Assembly (NCBI GenBank): GCA_023512835.1
Contig: CM042092.1
Location: 13,056,498-13,120,497, forward strand
Direction of reading: 5' to 3'
Source: Taxillus chinensis
Taxonomy: Eukaryota > Streptophyta > Magnoliopsida > Santalales > Loranthaceae
DNA length: 64,000 nucleotides
The first letter of the stretch is position 1; every line of letters begins with the position of its first letter. Below the pieces are notes generated by a model. That model saw only the letters and a list, made by a program, of their open reading frames with translations. It had not been told where the DNA came from and did not search any database. This document shows, one piece after another, positions 23,650 to 34,629 of this stretch. A program made the translations under genes and the position numbers.

Positions 23650-26600
23650 TCAGTATGGCCTGAACCGCATTGGCCTTCTGAACCTTGGAACCCTTCTGCC
23701 AAGAGCAGAAAGCAATTCAGCAGTGTTACTAACGACAAAGCAAATTCAAACGTTATTTCAACAAAAAAAAGTCTCATTATATTATACTCCAATAACATAT
23801 TGCTGAGGAAAAATCCAATAACTGCGTAGGTAACTCCCAAGATGAATTTAACTATCAGGAGCGTGCGCACACAGTAACGACTGTCCATAATTCGGGCAGT
23901 GCATACTTATTGCACACGGCACATTTTGAATAGCAGAGTGTCACTAAGACAAAAATGAATGACCAGAATTGTTTTCATGTCAAATTATATGGGTGAAACT
24001 GAGCTGGTCCAATCAATTTTCAACTAATTTCATAGCACTACCAAAAATTGATCCCATATAAATGTGATGCAACTAGAATCCCAAACTTTGTTTAGGCTCC
24101 TGCTTGATCGAGATCTAACACATCTTTGTCTAAAAATATAATCTAAAAAATATAGAAGATTTGACATATAAACCCTTGTTTGTGTGTGCATTGTCAAAGA
24201 GTCACATCGTCGGATGACACAATCATACAAAAAGTTTCCCCAGCCAAGGTTTTTCTTTTTCGTTTTCCAAAACAACTCCACCAAAAAGAAAACAAACAAA
24301 ACAAGAATCACCTGACACTGAGAAGAAAAGCATGTGCAAGAAGAATATGAAATCCTACTATTTGTTTGGGTAACCAAATAAAGTGAAAAAAATGTGGGCT
24401 TACCCATAACCATATGAAGGAAATGGTCCAGGCACAAAAGGCATACGAGATCGAAATCCTAAATATGGATTCGCTCTCCTTCCCCGGTATTGTTTCATTC
24501 CAGGAATGTTAGTTCGCTTAGCTGAAACCTGCAAATAAACCAACGTAAGCACTATAGTCGAATAAATGAAATTACACCAATCATTGAATTCCCACCAAAT
24601 ACCTTCAACTGTCTACCATGCAACTCTGATTCACTCAACAAGAGGGCATTTGGAACAGCCTCAACTTCAACAAACTCAACATAAGCAAATCCTTTTGGCT
24701 GACCAAACTTGTCAGTCAAAATCGTCACTCTGTTGACAGTTCCACAAGACTGAAAATGCTGCTGGACTTCCTCTGGCGTACATGCATAGTCTACCTGAAA
24801 GAACATTTATAATGCAAAGCAGTTAATACCCACTGCCCGTGACTTAAGGCCAACCGAGACAAAAAGGCATGCTTGCGTGTGGCCACATGTTAGATGCATG
24901 CACTTTAATAGAAACCCAATAGTCAGCATGATAATGCAATGGTTGGAACTAAGAATAATATCGATGATCCCATGAGAATAAACACAGATTGAACATATAA
25001 ACATAAATTTTAATTAGGTGGATGGATGCCCAGTGTAGTCAAGGCATTGCTTCAAGCCTGGACATGTAATGGAGGGGGTGGGACACAATATAAAAAGTTG
25101 GATTGTCAAGAAGATGACGAGCATGCAATTTTAAACTCACAGGGTTGATCTCCGACTCCTGCATTTATGATACGAAAAAGATAGCACAGCAGAAAATTCA
25201 AACTTTCAGATTCACCTCTATCAACCATTTCTAGAGGGTGACGTTTAGAAGGAAATACTTTACTGTTCCTAAAACTTTGGGAATGAAAAAAAAAGGTAAA
25301 CAGGTCTTCTGATTTGATCCATGTGCTTTCAGCCGAGTGGATTTGGACCCTGAAATTTGCACCCGAAGTTCTAGAATAGGGTTTGATGATGTTCATCCAA
25401 CATGCCAAAGTATTAAAAGTTGATGAAGAAATAGGGTTTCCAAAGTGTACTTAGGACCCTTGCTGATGATTGATGAAACAACATTGGTTTATAAATAAGT
25501 TGAACCGCTAGTGGCACATTCTCATGTTTGGTTCAAAATTTTTAATAGTGTAGAATAATATCATCATACCACAGGAATAAAACATTAAATTACTTTATTG
25601 GGTTTGTGTAACATAATAATTGAAGATTTTTCATCATTTTATGGGTGTTGAGTCAACATCCAATGAATGCAAATGCACACATGCCAAAGTCATTGATTCA
25701 ATAATGACATTTTTTTTGTTCAATGGAATTAGAATTCCATGAATGGCTTTTCTCCAACCAAATTACGAACTAAAAATCATATAATATTTGTAAATGAAAC
25801 AAAATGACTCCTAGACTGTCAAATACAAGGCTTTAAACAGAGATGTAATCATAAGTAACCTTCACTAGAAATCATACCCATGTTTAAGGCCATCTAAACA
25901 TGATAAGGACGATACTGTGGCATATAGAAATAAATAAATTTCAAGTGTATATAAGAAACAGTACATTAATTGAAACAGTATAAGGGATGTTAACCTCACA
26001 TTACCAACATATATTGAACGGGAATCCACCTCCTCCTTTTCGGCCTGAGTTGCAGAAGCACTGGCATCTTCATATACAAGAAAACAGTGACAATTAATTA
26101 AATATAACTATATGGTACGACCTAGTAGGTTCACAAATCCTACAAGATAAACAAACTGATATTTGGAATGCCATAACATGTACATATATTTATTAGAATT
26201 TTCATGTATTTACAGTTTTATCCTTTCAATTCTTGTATAAATACATACTTGCCTTCTGCTTATACAATTAAGCATTTCATCACTTCTTTCTAAATCAGAG
26301 AGAGGTTTTTAACTGTCTCATCTAAAGCTTCAATTGCAGTTGCTGCCATTAGCTTTGGCCACAGCTGTTGTCAGCTTTGGCTTTGACAATAACCCCCTCA
26401 TTTTCTTTGTGCAACCAATTGGCGCCTAAGATTTGATAGCAGCAATATTCAGCAAACTTGGCATCACCATCACAAAATCTTGCATGCATGGTGAACCAAA
26501 AATTACTTGACATTAGCTAAAGCGAGAAAAGCGGATTCAATAAGTTGCATGCCCACCCAATCCTTAAAAATTTAGCTAAAATCTTCAAAATACCATAGTT

Positions 26601-29233
26601 AATTGGGGTCAGATCTCCAAACCAAAAAATGTCATAATGCTATTTTTGTGAAACTTTTTTATGTCTTTTTAAAATTTATTATTTGCTTCTCTTACTTATT
26701 TAGAGTTTATTGAGATTTATAATTCTACATTGATAATTGTCTAGCCTAGTAATTGATTAATAAGATAATGCGGTAACCCCATCCATGACCAATTAGTTTT
26801 GAGATGGAATCCTATGGACTTTAACATGGTATTAGAGCAAACACTTATAACTCCACCTCAACCACATGAGGAGCACCTATATTTCATGTCATCTAATATT
26901 ATCTACAGGCATGTTAAGAAATATAATCCCACATTGGGAGTTATCAAAAACCTTGGAATCAATTAATAAGATTTTCCGAAAACCCAACCCACAATCAATT
27001 GATTTTGGGATGAAATCCTACGAACTTTAATAGAATCAATATGCTTCCCTTGTCATCTTTGATTAAACACATTGCAACTTATATTTTCAAATAGGCAATT
27101 CAAAAAATTGATTTAATATGTAATTGTGTTTAAAAATAGATCCAACACTTCATTTATTATGTTCCAGCCCTACAAACAATAAGCCATCATGAACTGTCAA
27201 GATCAAAGCTTTCAGTCTATCCATGTGGAACACGGCCATTGAGAATTCATGTCTTCCAATATCCATCTCAGAAGATGAGATTAACGACACCTCTAAAAAC
27301 TTCACGCAATACTAGATTTTAAATATAGCAGAAGTAAAGTATTTTGGAGCTATATTTATAAAAGAAAAAAATGTTTCGCAGCGGTCAAAGCATTGCTTAA
27401 GCATCTGAGTGGTATCAAAACACTTTTTTGGTTACACATTGAAAATCTGACAAAAGCGGATGCTCTTCCAAGCAGTGTCACTAAAGCATCCAAAGTGTGC
27501 TCTTCCTGGCTTTTTTTAGGGGAAAAAGCACCAAATGCAAAACAAAGACATTTTGCATGTGCTCTAAAAAGATTCACTCTCTCACTACACTGGATGGTGC
27601 CCCCTACCACTCATCTCTCGCTATGCAACTACTCCCTTGGGAAAAATACCCTAATGTGAGGATGAGTAGAAAATGGTGACTGACTGTGAACAATGGCAAC
27701 CCATCCTCAGCACTGCTTTCTTGGCAACAGAGATGAACAATTAATAGGCGACAAAAATGCCTGCAGACTATGATGGAGGATGACCCAGGCTTGGCTGATG
27801 GCTTTGCTCTCAGCCATGGACGAAGACAGCAACAGCCTCAGCTACAGATGGTAACAGCAACAGACGTTGATCCCCACGATGGCTCTTTGGTAAACCCTGA
27901 AAATGTTAGATAACAATGACAACCTTCAACGATCCTTGGCAAACCTCAAGTGTTGATTTTCCCTTCCAATTCAAAATCTTTTCATCCAGTCGTCCCTCTT
28001 CAATCTCTTTAGTCCCCTCTAGCCTTTGCATCTGTGACTAATCCTCTCTCCATTCTTATCAGGTATGGCAATGATACCACTTTAATAAAATTAGGCCAGT
28101 GTGAACCAAAATTTACAATTGGTTTACAATAATTAATACCTATGAATCATAAATACAAATAATAAATATATTATGAAAAAACTAGTGTCAATGTACTAAT
28201 TACAATCTAGACTTTCTAGTTGCCCACAATAATAAATCTAAATTAACTTCCAACAATATATATATATTCCCCATTGCTAAAAAGCTGACACAATTCTACT
28301 ATTTTTTTAGATATAATTTTCAATTTGGTTCCTAACTACTCCCAATCTGAAATCTAAGAAAGACTGAGATTCCTACGTTTTCGCTAACCCCTCTACAAGA
28401 TTCCTACTGTTCAAGATTCATTTATGAATCATGAATGGATCAGGGCTTTTGTATCAAGTTGTTATGAAGCAACTTTACTTGCATAGACATGGAGCAAGAT
28501 AAGATATTGGAGAAGCGAAGAATCAATCCAACTTACCACTTATCAGAATCGACAGGGTAAGTGTTAACCGACAACTGGGAACAAACTAACCAACCAACCA
28601 CTGTGAGAGTGCTTTCAGTTTTACATGTATTACCCAGATTTTATTTATTGTATTGATGGTTGACACCCTCTATTTCCTTTGAAGCATAAGACATCCGACT
28701 TTTTAAAAATCTAAATCCTCCCACATATTGTCAGCAACCAAACAAGCCACTTTTCAGGGCTTCCAAATGTATAACTTTTCCCTATTTTTTGGGTACCTTT
28801 CACCACCAAAATCATAACACTGCAGAGAAGCAATCCACGGAAGCATAATATACACACTATAGCAGCCATACCTTGAACAGCGCCCATCTCCTTCTCGACC
28901 TTGGCTTGCATTTCGCGAAGAGCGTTGGCTTCTTCTTCAATCTCCTTAAGCCGCTTCTTCATGTCCTCCAAGTCCTGTTTCAGAATTGGAGCAAATCAAA
29001 CACAGCGTCACCAATCGAGACACGAAAACGAAGACAGAGAAATCGACCCAAAGACTAGGGATTGACTAATTACGAGACAGAGAGGGATCAGAAACCTTGG
29101 AGTTAGGGTCTTCTTCTTCGGCCCTGGACATCTCGACATCCGCATCCATCTCCGCCTCGTCGGGGATGTCGCCCCCGTACACTTCGTGCTCTTGTTCTTC
29201 GTCGTGACGAGGTTGAGTCTGGTGATCCGCCAT
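23650..29233 (-). CDS. PABN: Nuclear polyadenylate-binding protein (PABN1/2/3-type), six exons
   Basis: Binds growing poly(A) tails in the nucleus and stimulates poly(A) polymerase. Exons on the minus strand: 29233-29096, 28974-28872, 26067-26000, 24794-24603, 24528-24404 and 23695-23650. All phases agree and the total is 223 residues, close to Arabidopsis PABN proteins. Domain order: acidic N terminus (residues 1-46); coiled coil of Glu/Lys heptads (about 47-80, [15 protein letters not shown]); single RRM from about 98, with RNP2 IYVGNV and RNP1 KGFAYVEF (137-144); and a basic Arg/Pro/Tyr-rich tail ending [11 protein letters not shown]. Exon 5 would hit a stop if read through its donor (TATGG|GTAAGC), so correct splicing to the 46-base last coding exon is essential. 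Intron 2 is 2.8 kb and carries a TRIM. The gene starts head-to-head with the PPR gene at 29879. Confidence 0.93.
26708..27032 (+). mobile_element. TRIM (miniature LTR retrotransposon) in the PABN intron
   Basis: Direct terminal repeats 26708-26826 (119 bases) and 26912-27032 (121 bases) align end to end: TATTGAGATTTATAATTCTA / TGTTAAGAAATATAATCCCA at the start and GGACTTTAACA / CGAACTTTAATA at the end. Directly after the left repeat, 26827-26838 reads TGGTATTAGAGC, one mismatch from the initiator-Met-tRNA primer-binding site TGGTATCAGAGC. The interior is only ~85 bases, with no coding capacity. The element is antisense to the host gene, within the intron between coding exons 2 and 3. The repeats are diverged, so the insertion is old. 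Confidence 0.75.
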
Positions 29234-29878
29234 TGTTGCCTTCCTCGGATCTCTGCCTGCACTGCGATTTCAGGATTTGACCAAGCTCGAGCTCTCTGTT
29301 TTTATGATTAGGGATTTAGGCAGCTATCGATTGCGGCTGGCGGCGAGGGCGAGCTGGCAAATTTGTAAATTTCGTGGGTTGGAGGGGGGATTATTTATCT
29401 AATTACTATTATTTTCCCACCGATACGGGTCGCGGTTGAGGTAACAATATCAAAATAATAATAAATATTCGCTCCGGTGCTTCTTATGAAGTCTCCGTCT
29501 CTCTGTCCGCCGTCGGCGAAGCTGCCGCCGTGCCGCCTCCGTCGCTTTCTCTTGACCTAACGGCCGTCAAGGCATCGCTGCCAGCCTCCGGTACCCCCAT
29601 CTCTCTTTTCTTCTCCGATGCCTTTCCATCATTTGAGTAGTGTTTTATTTTTCTATTACTTTGTTGTCAATAATTTTGTTTTTTTTTTGTTTTTTTTTTA
29701 AATGTCGCACAGTTTGTATGGAACATGATTTTAATGTTAAATCGGTTGTATCTTGTGAATTTTAAATGCCAAATCTTCCACTTCACAGTGTCTGTTTTTG
29801 TTTTATCGTCTTTCCTTCTTCTTCTTCTTTTTTTTTTTTTTTGGATTTAATGTGCATTTTAACATAGCGTAGGTAGAA
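29234..29878. promoter_or_regulatory. Shared head-to-head promoter region (PABN / PPR)
   Basis: The two start codons are 645 bases apart and diverge. On the plus side, about 29480-29590 looks like a GC-rich 5' UTR exon ending in a CTCCG|GTACCC donor. A GCGTAG acceptor just before the ATG at 29879 would close an intron of about 280 bases. The probable core promoter for both directions is therefore the ~200 bases around 29270-29470. Confidence 0.45.
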
Positions 29879-31798
29879 ATGCAAACAATTACTACGAAGC
29901 TGTGGCTATGCAAATCAGTAGGTGAGTTATGGAGGTTCAACACTACCAACCTTTATTTTTTTCTCGGTTTAAGAAGAACTACATGCAGCTTACCCAGTCT
30001 AATTGAGAGACTCCCACTCAAAAGCCTTCAAGTTACGTCCCACGATTACATGTATTTTTTAAGCCGAGTCTTACAGGGTTGCTCTGCTGCTGGGGATTTC
30101 CAGACTGGGCTCTTGGTCCATCCCTGTCTCCTAAAATTGAACCTTGTTGGAGTTACCTCTTTATGGAACCAGCTCTTGAGTTTGTATTGCAAAAGTAATC
30201 AGTTTTATCTTGCCCGTCGATTGTTCGACACAATGCCTAGAAGGGATGTTGTTTCCTTCAATACAATGGTTTCGTCTTACGTGCAGAGAGGCTATTCTCA
30301 TGAAGCTGTGCATATTTATTCCAAGATGATGGGGGATGGAATTATGCCCAATCATGTCACTTTACTTGGCCTTATCGGCACTGCCACTATGTTGAAAGCT
30401 TTGCACTTGAGAGGTGCATTTCACGCTCAAACGATACGTTATGGTTTGAATTTTAATGAATTTGTGGGGAGCTCCTTAGTTGAGGGCTACGCAAAGCTTT
30501 CAAGTTTAGATGATGCTATTAAAGCATTTGGTGAGATAGCTAAATTGGATTTGGTGTCATGCAATGTCATGATTGATGGGTGCACTAGAAACAAGAATAA
30601 AAGCTTTGCTTTAAACATATTCTTGCGGATGCTACGTGAGAATATGGAATATGATGGCTTCACTCTGACCAGCATTGTGAAAACATGTTCTGAAGCTAAG
30701 GACCTGAGTTGTGGTATGCTGCTCCATGGTTGCGCAATAAAATCTGGCTTGGCTTATGAAACACCTATTTGTAATTCCCTCATAACCATGTATTCAAAAT
30801 GTGAGAAAGGAATGACATCTGCCTTTACAATCTTCAGAGGAATTTTAGAACCCAATATAATCTCATGGACGGCCACAATTGCAGGGTTTATGCAAAATGG
30901 ACAGAACTGGGAAGCAATACAATTTTATCACGAAATGTTAAAATCAGGTGTGAAAGAGAATAATTTCAGTTTTGCAAGTATTCTGCCGGTGTACAGTAAC
31001 TTAGGGAACCTTGAGCAGGGGAGAAAAATTCATGCCCGGATTGTAAAGTCATGCTTTAGTTTGGATCTTTTGGTAAATAATGCTCTTATAGATATGTATT
31101 CCAAGTGCGGCAGCTTGCAGGATTCCCACATGGTTTTCTCTACAATGGGAAAACATGACGTGGTATCTTTCACATCATTGATTACATGTTTTGGGCAGCA
31201 CGGCGAGGGAACAAAGGCTCTTGAAGCTTTTCGCAAATTAAAGAGTGAGGGATTGAAGCCCGATGGTGTCACATTTCTTGGGTGCCTTTCTGCATGCAGC
31301 CATGGTGGCCTTGTTGATGAAGGGGTTCATGTTTTTAGGATGATGATTGATATTTACAGTGTAAAGCCTAGAATGGAGCACTTTGCATGTGTTGTGGACA
31401 TGTTGGGCCGTGCTGGGAGACTGAAAGAGGCAGAGGGATTTATTAAGGACTTAGGAATTGAGTCAAATGTCTTGGTCTGGGAAGCATTGCTTGGTGGTTG
31501 CAGTATTCATGGGGAGATGGCACTTGGAGAAAAGTGTGCAAAGAAGATTATCGACTTGCAACCAGGGAGGGCTGAACCATACGTGTCGTTATCAAATATA
31601 TATGCTGACAGTGGATTGTGGGAAGATAAAGGGATGGTGAGAGAGAAGTTGGGTGTTGCTGAGTTAAAAAAGGCTACCGGGTGCAGCTGGGTTGCTTTAG
31701 AGCTGTGTGACAGAGACGGAGGGTTCAGAGAAGATAATAATCCAAATTGCCGGTCAGCCTGCCATAAACAAATGATTCTTTCCAACAGGGCAGGCTAG
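29879..31798 (+). CDS. Pentatricopeptide repeat protein, PLS class, E subgroup
   Basis: 639 residues in a single coding exon, as usual for plant PPR genes. Successive P, L and S motifs run from about residue 55 (for example VVSFNTMVSSYVQRG, PICNSLITMYSKC, LVNNALIDMYSKCGSLQD, VVSFTSLITCFGQHG). An E-type C-terminal region follows (VWEALLGGCSIHGEMALGEK, ...EPYVSLSNIYADSGLWED, ...KKATGCSWVAL). No DYW deaminase domain follows; the protein ends with a short tail rich in polar residues. Such proteins bind single-stranded organellar RNA one base per repeat and commonly help C-to-U editing by recruiting a DYW partner. Targeting to mitochondria or plastids is inferred from the family and the basic N terminus. 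The RNA target cannot be read by eye. Confidence 0.88.
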   Translation: MQTITTKLWLCKSVGELWRFNTTNLYFFLGLRRTTCSLPSLIERLPLKSLQVTSHDYMYFLSRVLQGCSAAGDFQTGLLVHPCLLKLNLVGVTSLWNQLLSLYCKSNQFYLARRLFDTMPRRDVVSFNTMVSSYVQRGYSHEAVHIYSKMMGDGIMPNHVTLLGLIGTATMLKALHLRGAFHAQTIRYGLNFNEFVGSSLVEGYAKLSSLDDAIKAFGEIAKLDLVSCNVMIDGCTRNKNKSFALNIFLRMLRENMEYDGFTLTSIVKTCSEAKDLSCGMLLHGCAIKSGLAYETPICNSLITMYSKCEKGMTSAFTIFRGILEPNIISWTATIAGFMQNGQNWEAIQFYHEMLKSGVKENNFSFASILPVYSNLGNLEQGRKIHARIVKSCFSLDLLVNNALIDMYSKCGSLQDSHMVFSTMGKHDVVSFTSLITCFGQHGEGTKALEAFRKLKSEGLKPDGVTFLGCLSACSHGGLVDEGVHVFRMMIDIYSVKPRMEHFACVVDMLGRAGRLKEAEGFIKDLGIESNVLVWEALLGGCSIHGEMALGEKCAKKIIDLQPGRAEPYVSLSNIYADSGLWEDKGMVREKLGVAELKKATGCSWVALELCDRDGGFREDNNPNCRSACHKQMILSNRAG

Positions 31799-34488
31799 CT
31801 TGAGAAGTATAATTTTATCTCAGCCGGGGGCTGTGTGACCTAGCATTTATTGATGACTCAAATTATTTAAGTTCAATTCTAGGATTCAGCTTTAAAGACT
31901 ACATTGGCTCCGAGCAAAATATTTTCTTTCATCAATCTGTAAGTTTTTTTTTCCCCTTCATTCTGTGGAAAAATATGAAAACTGTCCCTTGGAATTCATG
32001 ATGGATTAATTAACTAATTTACTTACAGGTCAAGGTCAAGAGAATCAAGACTGCTTCGAAGTCCCCTTAATCGAGATTTCTTCTTGGTCTGAAACATCAC
32101 TCAGATGAAAAAAAATTCAATTTTAGGTCAATCCATTTGGTTGACACGTTTGCAAGAGTACACAACTTTTCTTCTGTCAATTTGTGTGTTTTGTCTTCTC
32201 CTTTATAATAACGACAGTTGGGATTACTTACTTTTCAGGTCAAGATTGAATTCAAGTCAACTTGATCCGCCTGATGAATTATGGGAACATTATGTATCAA
32301 GAAATCAATTGTAGTTCTTGACAACCTTTTGTATTTTCTTCATCTTTATATATATATTTCAAGTACTTGTTCTGACACACAAAGCAATTCATTCCTCTTT
32401 ATTGCTGCAGTGTTTAAATTGTTTTTTTCTGCATTGTAATATCGACTATGTAATGCTTATTTTTGTGCAGGTAAGCCAAAAGCACTGCAGGGATCCAAGG
32501 GCAGAAGGCCAAGGAATAAAGATAGTGTCTTACAATGTGTTTGGCTTTTTGTTTGACCAAATAGAATACTCATAATCAAGGTAATGCACTCTTCACTGGA
32601 TAGGTTTTGGTTGGTGAAATGTGTTTAGAGTCGTTAATATATTATGTATCCCTGTAAGACCTACATCAGGCAGGCAAGGCCAACCAAGCAAGAAATCAAC
32701 TAAGAATCTTGAGCTTGGAAATGAGGTAAGCCTAAAATAATAATATTTATAGGCTCTTGTGTGTAACATTTATAATACTTAGCCCTATAGCAAGAGTAAA
32801 ATTGATCCATAAAGAAACGGTCGATGCTCTATAATCTATTGATGCTCCTCATGTCTAAGCAAATAAAATATAATTTAAAAAATAGAATAAATAAAATGAA
32901 CAGAAAATAAAGTTAACCCTTGAGAAAATGGGAAATAAAGAAATAATAGTTTAGGAATTAAGATTTACCTTTCTCCAAGTATTTAATCTAATGGCCCATT
33001 GGTTATTTTAATTGATTTTTTTTATGATATAAAGTTTATCAATCTTATGATAACTGTCAACTTTTTTACAAATGCCAAGAGGAGAAGAAGATGAAAACTT
33101 GAGAAGATAAAGGATAAGAAAAACATATTATTATCAGAAAAACAAAACTCAAGATTACAAGAGGAGGAGAAGAACTACTCTTGTCATAACAATCTAGCAA
33201 TTTTCCACCTTTGAAATACACCCCCAAACCCCAAAAATACAAAAGAAATCCTAAAACCATGGTTTGGCTCCATAATGATGGCCAACCCCGAAAAATGAAT
33301 AAATGAAGCCCTATTTATAGCCACTTTTTTTAAAAAAAAAAAAAGAAGAAGAAGAAGAAGAAGAAGAAGGAGAATTATAAATAAATTAAAATTGGATTTT
33401 CTCATCGTGAACTTCTTCCACCGCAATGTTGGGTGCTCTTGTTGCGGCTTATGTGATCCTGGTGATTTAGGGTGCAGAACTGGTCATGACTTCACCACGG
33501 CGTTGTGTTCCATTGCTACTAGTGTTAACAGTCTTGTTGCGGTTCCTAGTCCTTCGTCGAGCCATCGGGTCGGAAGGTGCTTTGCTGATGTAGAGCTAGG
33601 TTTAGTTGATGCAGAAGTCTTCATTCGCATTGCATCGTCTCTGTGGTGTTGTTATACTGCCAGTGCCACCAACGCTAAAGCCTCACCGTAGTGCCAAGTA
33701 TCCCGACTATGGCACCAAAATGCCAAAATTTGCCCATATTTGCCTCTTTTCGATCTGAACACATGCAAATACAGGGTTTGGATTGGGGGGTAAACAAATC
33801 TTGGTGTGCAAAGTGCAGTTCATCACTGAATCTAAACCCACAATTCACGTACTGGAAGAATCAGTTTTGTTAGTTTTTTTTTTTTTTTTTTTTACATTTA
33901 TATATTTATATTTATATTTATATATGTGTGTATATGTTGTATTTTAGCTTGATTTAGGATTTAAAATTTAAAATTATGCATTTGGTTTTATATTTTTTAT
34001 TTAAATAACTTGTTGAAAATTTAAAATATGTATTTTATATAGTATTATGATTTTAATTTGATTCTCCACTCCAAAATAATATTTTAACTCTTTAATTCCG
34101 ATTTTCAATTTAAGTTCTTGCTATTTCTTCAGAAACCAACTGACCATCTCAGAGGATTCACATTAGAATTTTTATATTTTATTTTAAAAGTTTAACTAAA
34201 AATGACTTTTTAATTTTTTAAAATATTTTATTCATTTTAAAAAACCTTTTATATTTAAATTTCCATAATTGTTTTATTTTATTCTATGTTATTATATTCA
34301 TTAAATATATATGTATCAAATAAAATATTTAAACAATTTTTTTTAAATAAATAATAAACTTTAAATTTTAAAAAAGTATTATCTCTTATCTTTAAATTTT
34401 TAAAAAAATTTAAAATATTTTTTATATTTAAAAATATAAAAATAAAAACCGATGCTCTTATTCGGTTCCAAATCCCAACAAGAAAATT
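31799..34488. other. Intergenic region between the two PPR genes
   Basis: Probably begins with the 3' UTR of the E-type PPR gene. Splice-like GT/AG signals occur at 31930-32480, but no conserved frame does. 33390-33870 is less AT-rich and contains a domain-free open frame (33392-33691). 33880-34480 is very AT-rich. An (AAG)n tract lies at 33343-33371. Confidence 0.4.
33343..33371. repeat. (AAG)n microsatellite
   Basis: About nine AAG trinucleotides following a poly-A run. Confidence 0.9.
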
Positions 34489-34629
34489 TTGGAAGTCCGT
34501 TGCGCGATTCACTGGTCGCAAAGCCCACAAATTTCAGGTTCCTGGAGCCGACTGTTCAGTGGCATCTTCAACCGCAACGCTTCAGCTCACCACATCTGCG
34601 TCACAAGTGACCTCAACAACGACGACGGC

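Noticed and set aside
27356..27679. Open frames on both strands inside the PABN intron
   Set aside because: Short, overlapping and domain-free; most likely old repeat sequence.
34489..34629. Upstream extension of the P-class PPR frame as the start of the protein
   Set aside because: It begins at a TTG; the first in-frame ATG is at 34630. Kept as a possible unseen 5' exon, not as the start.
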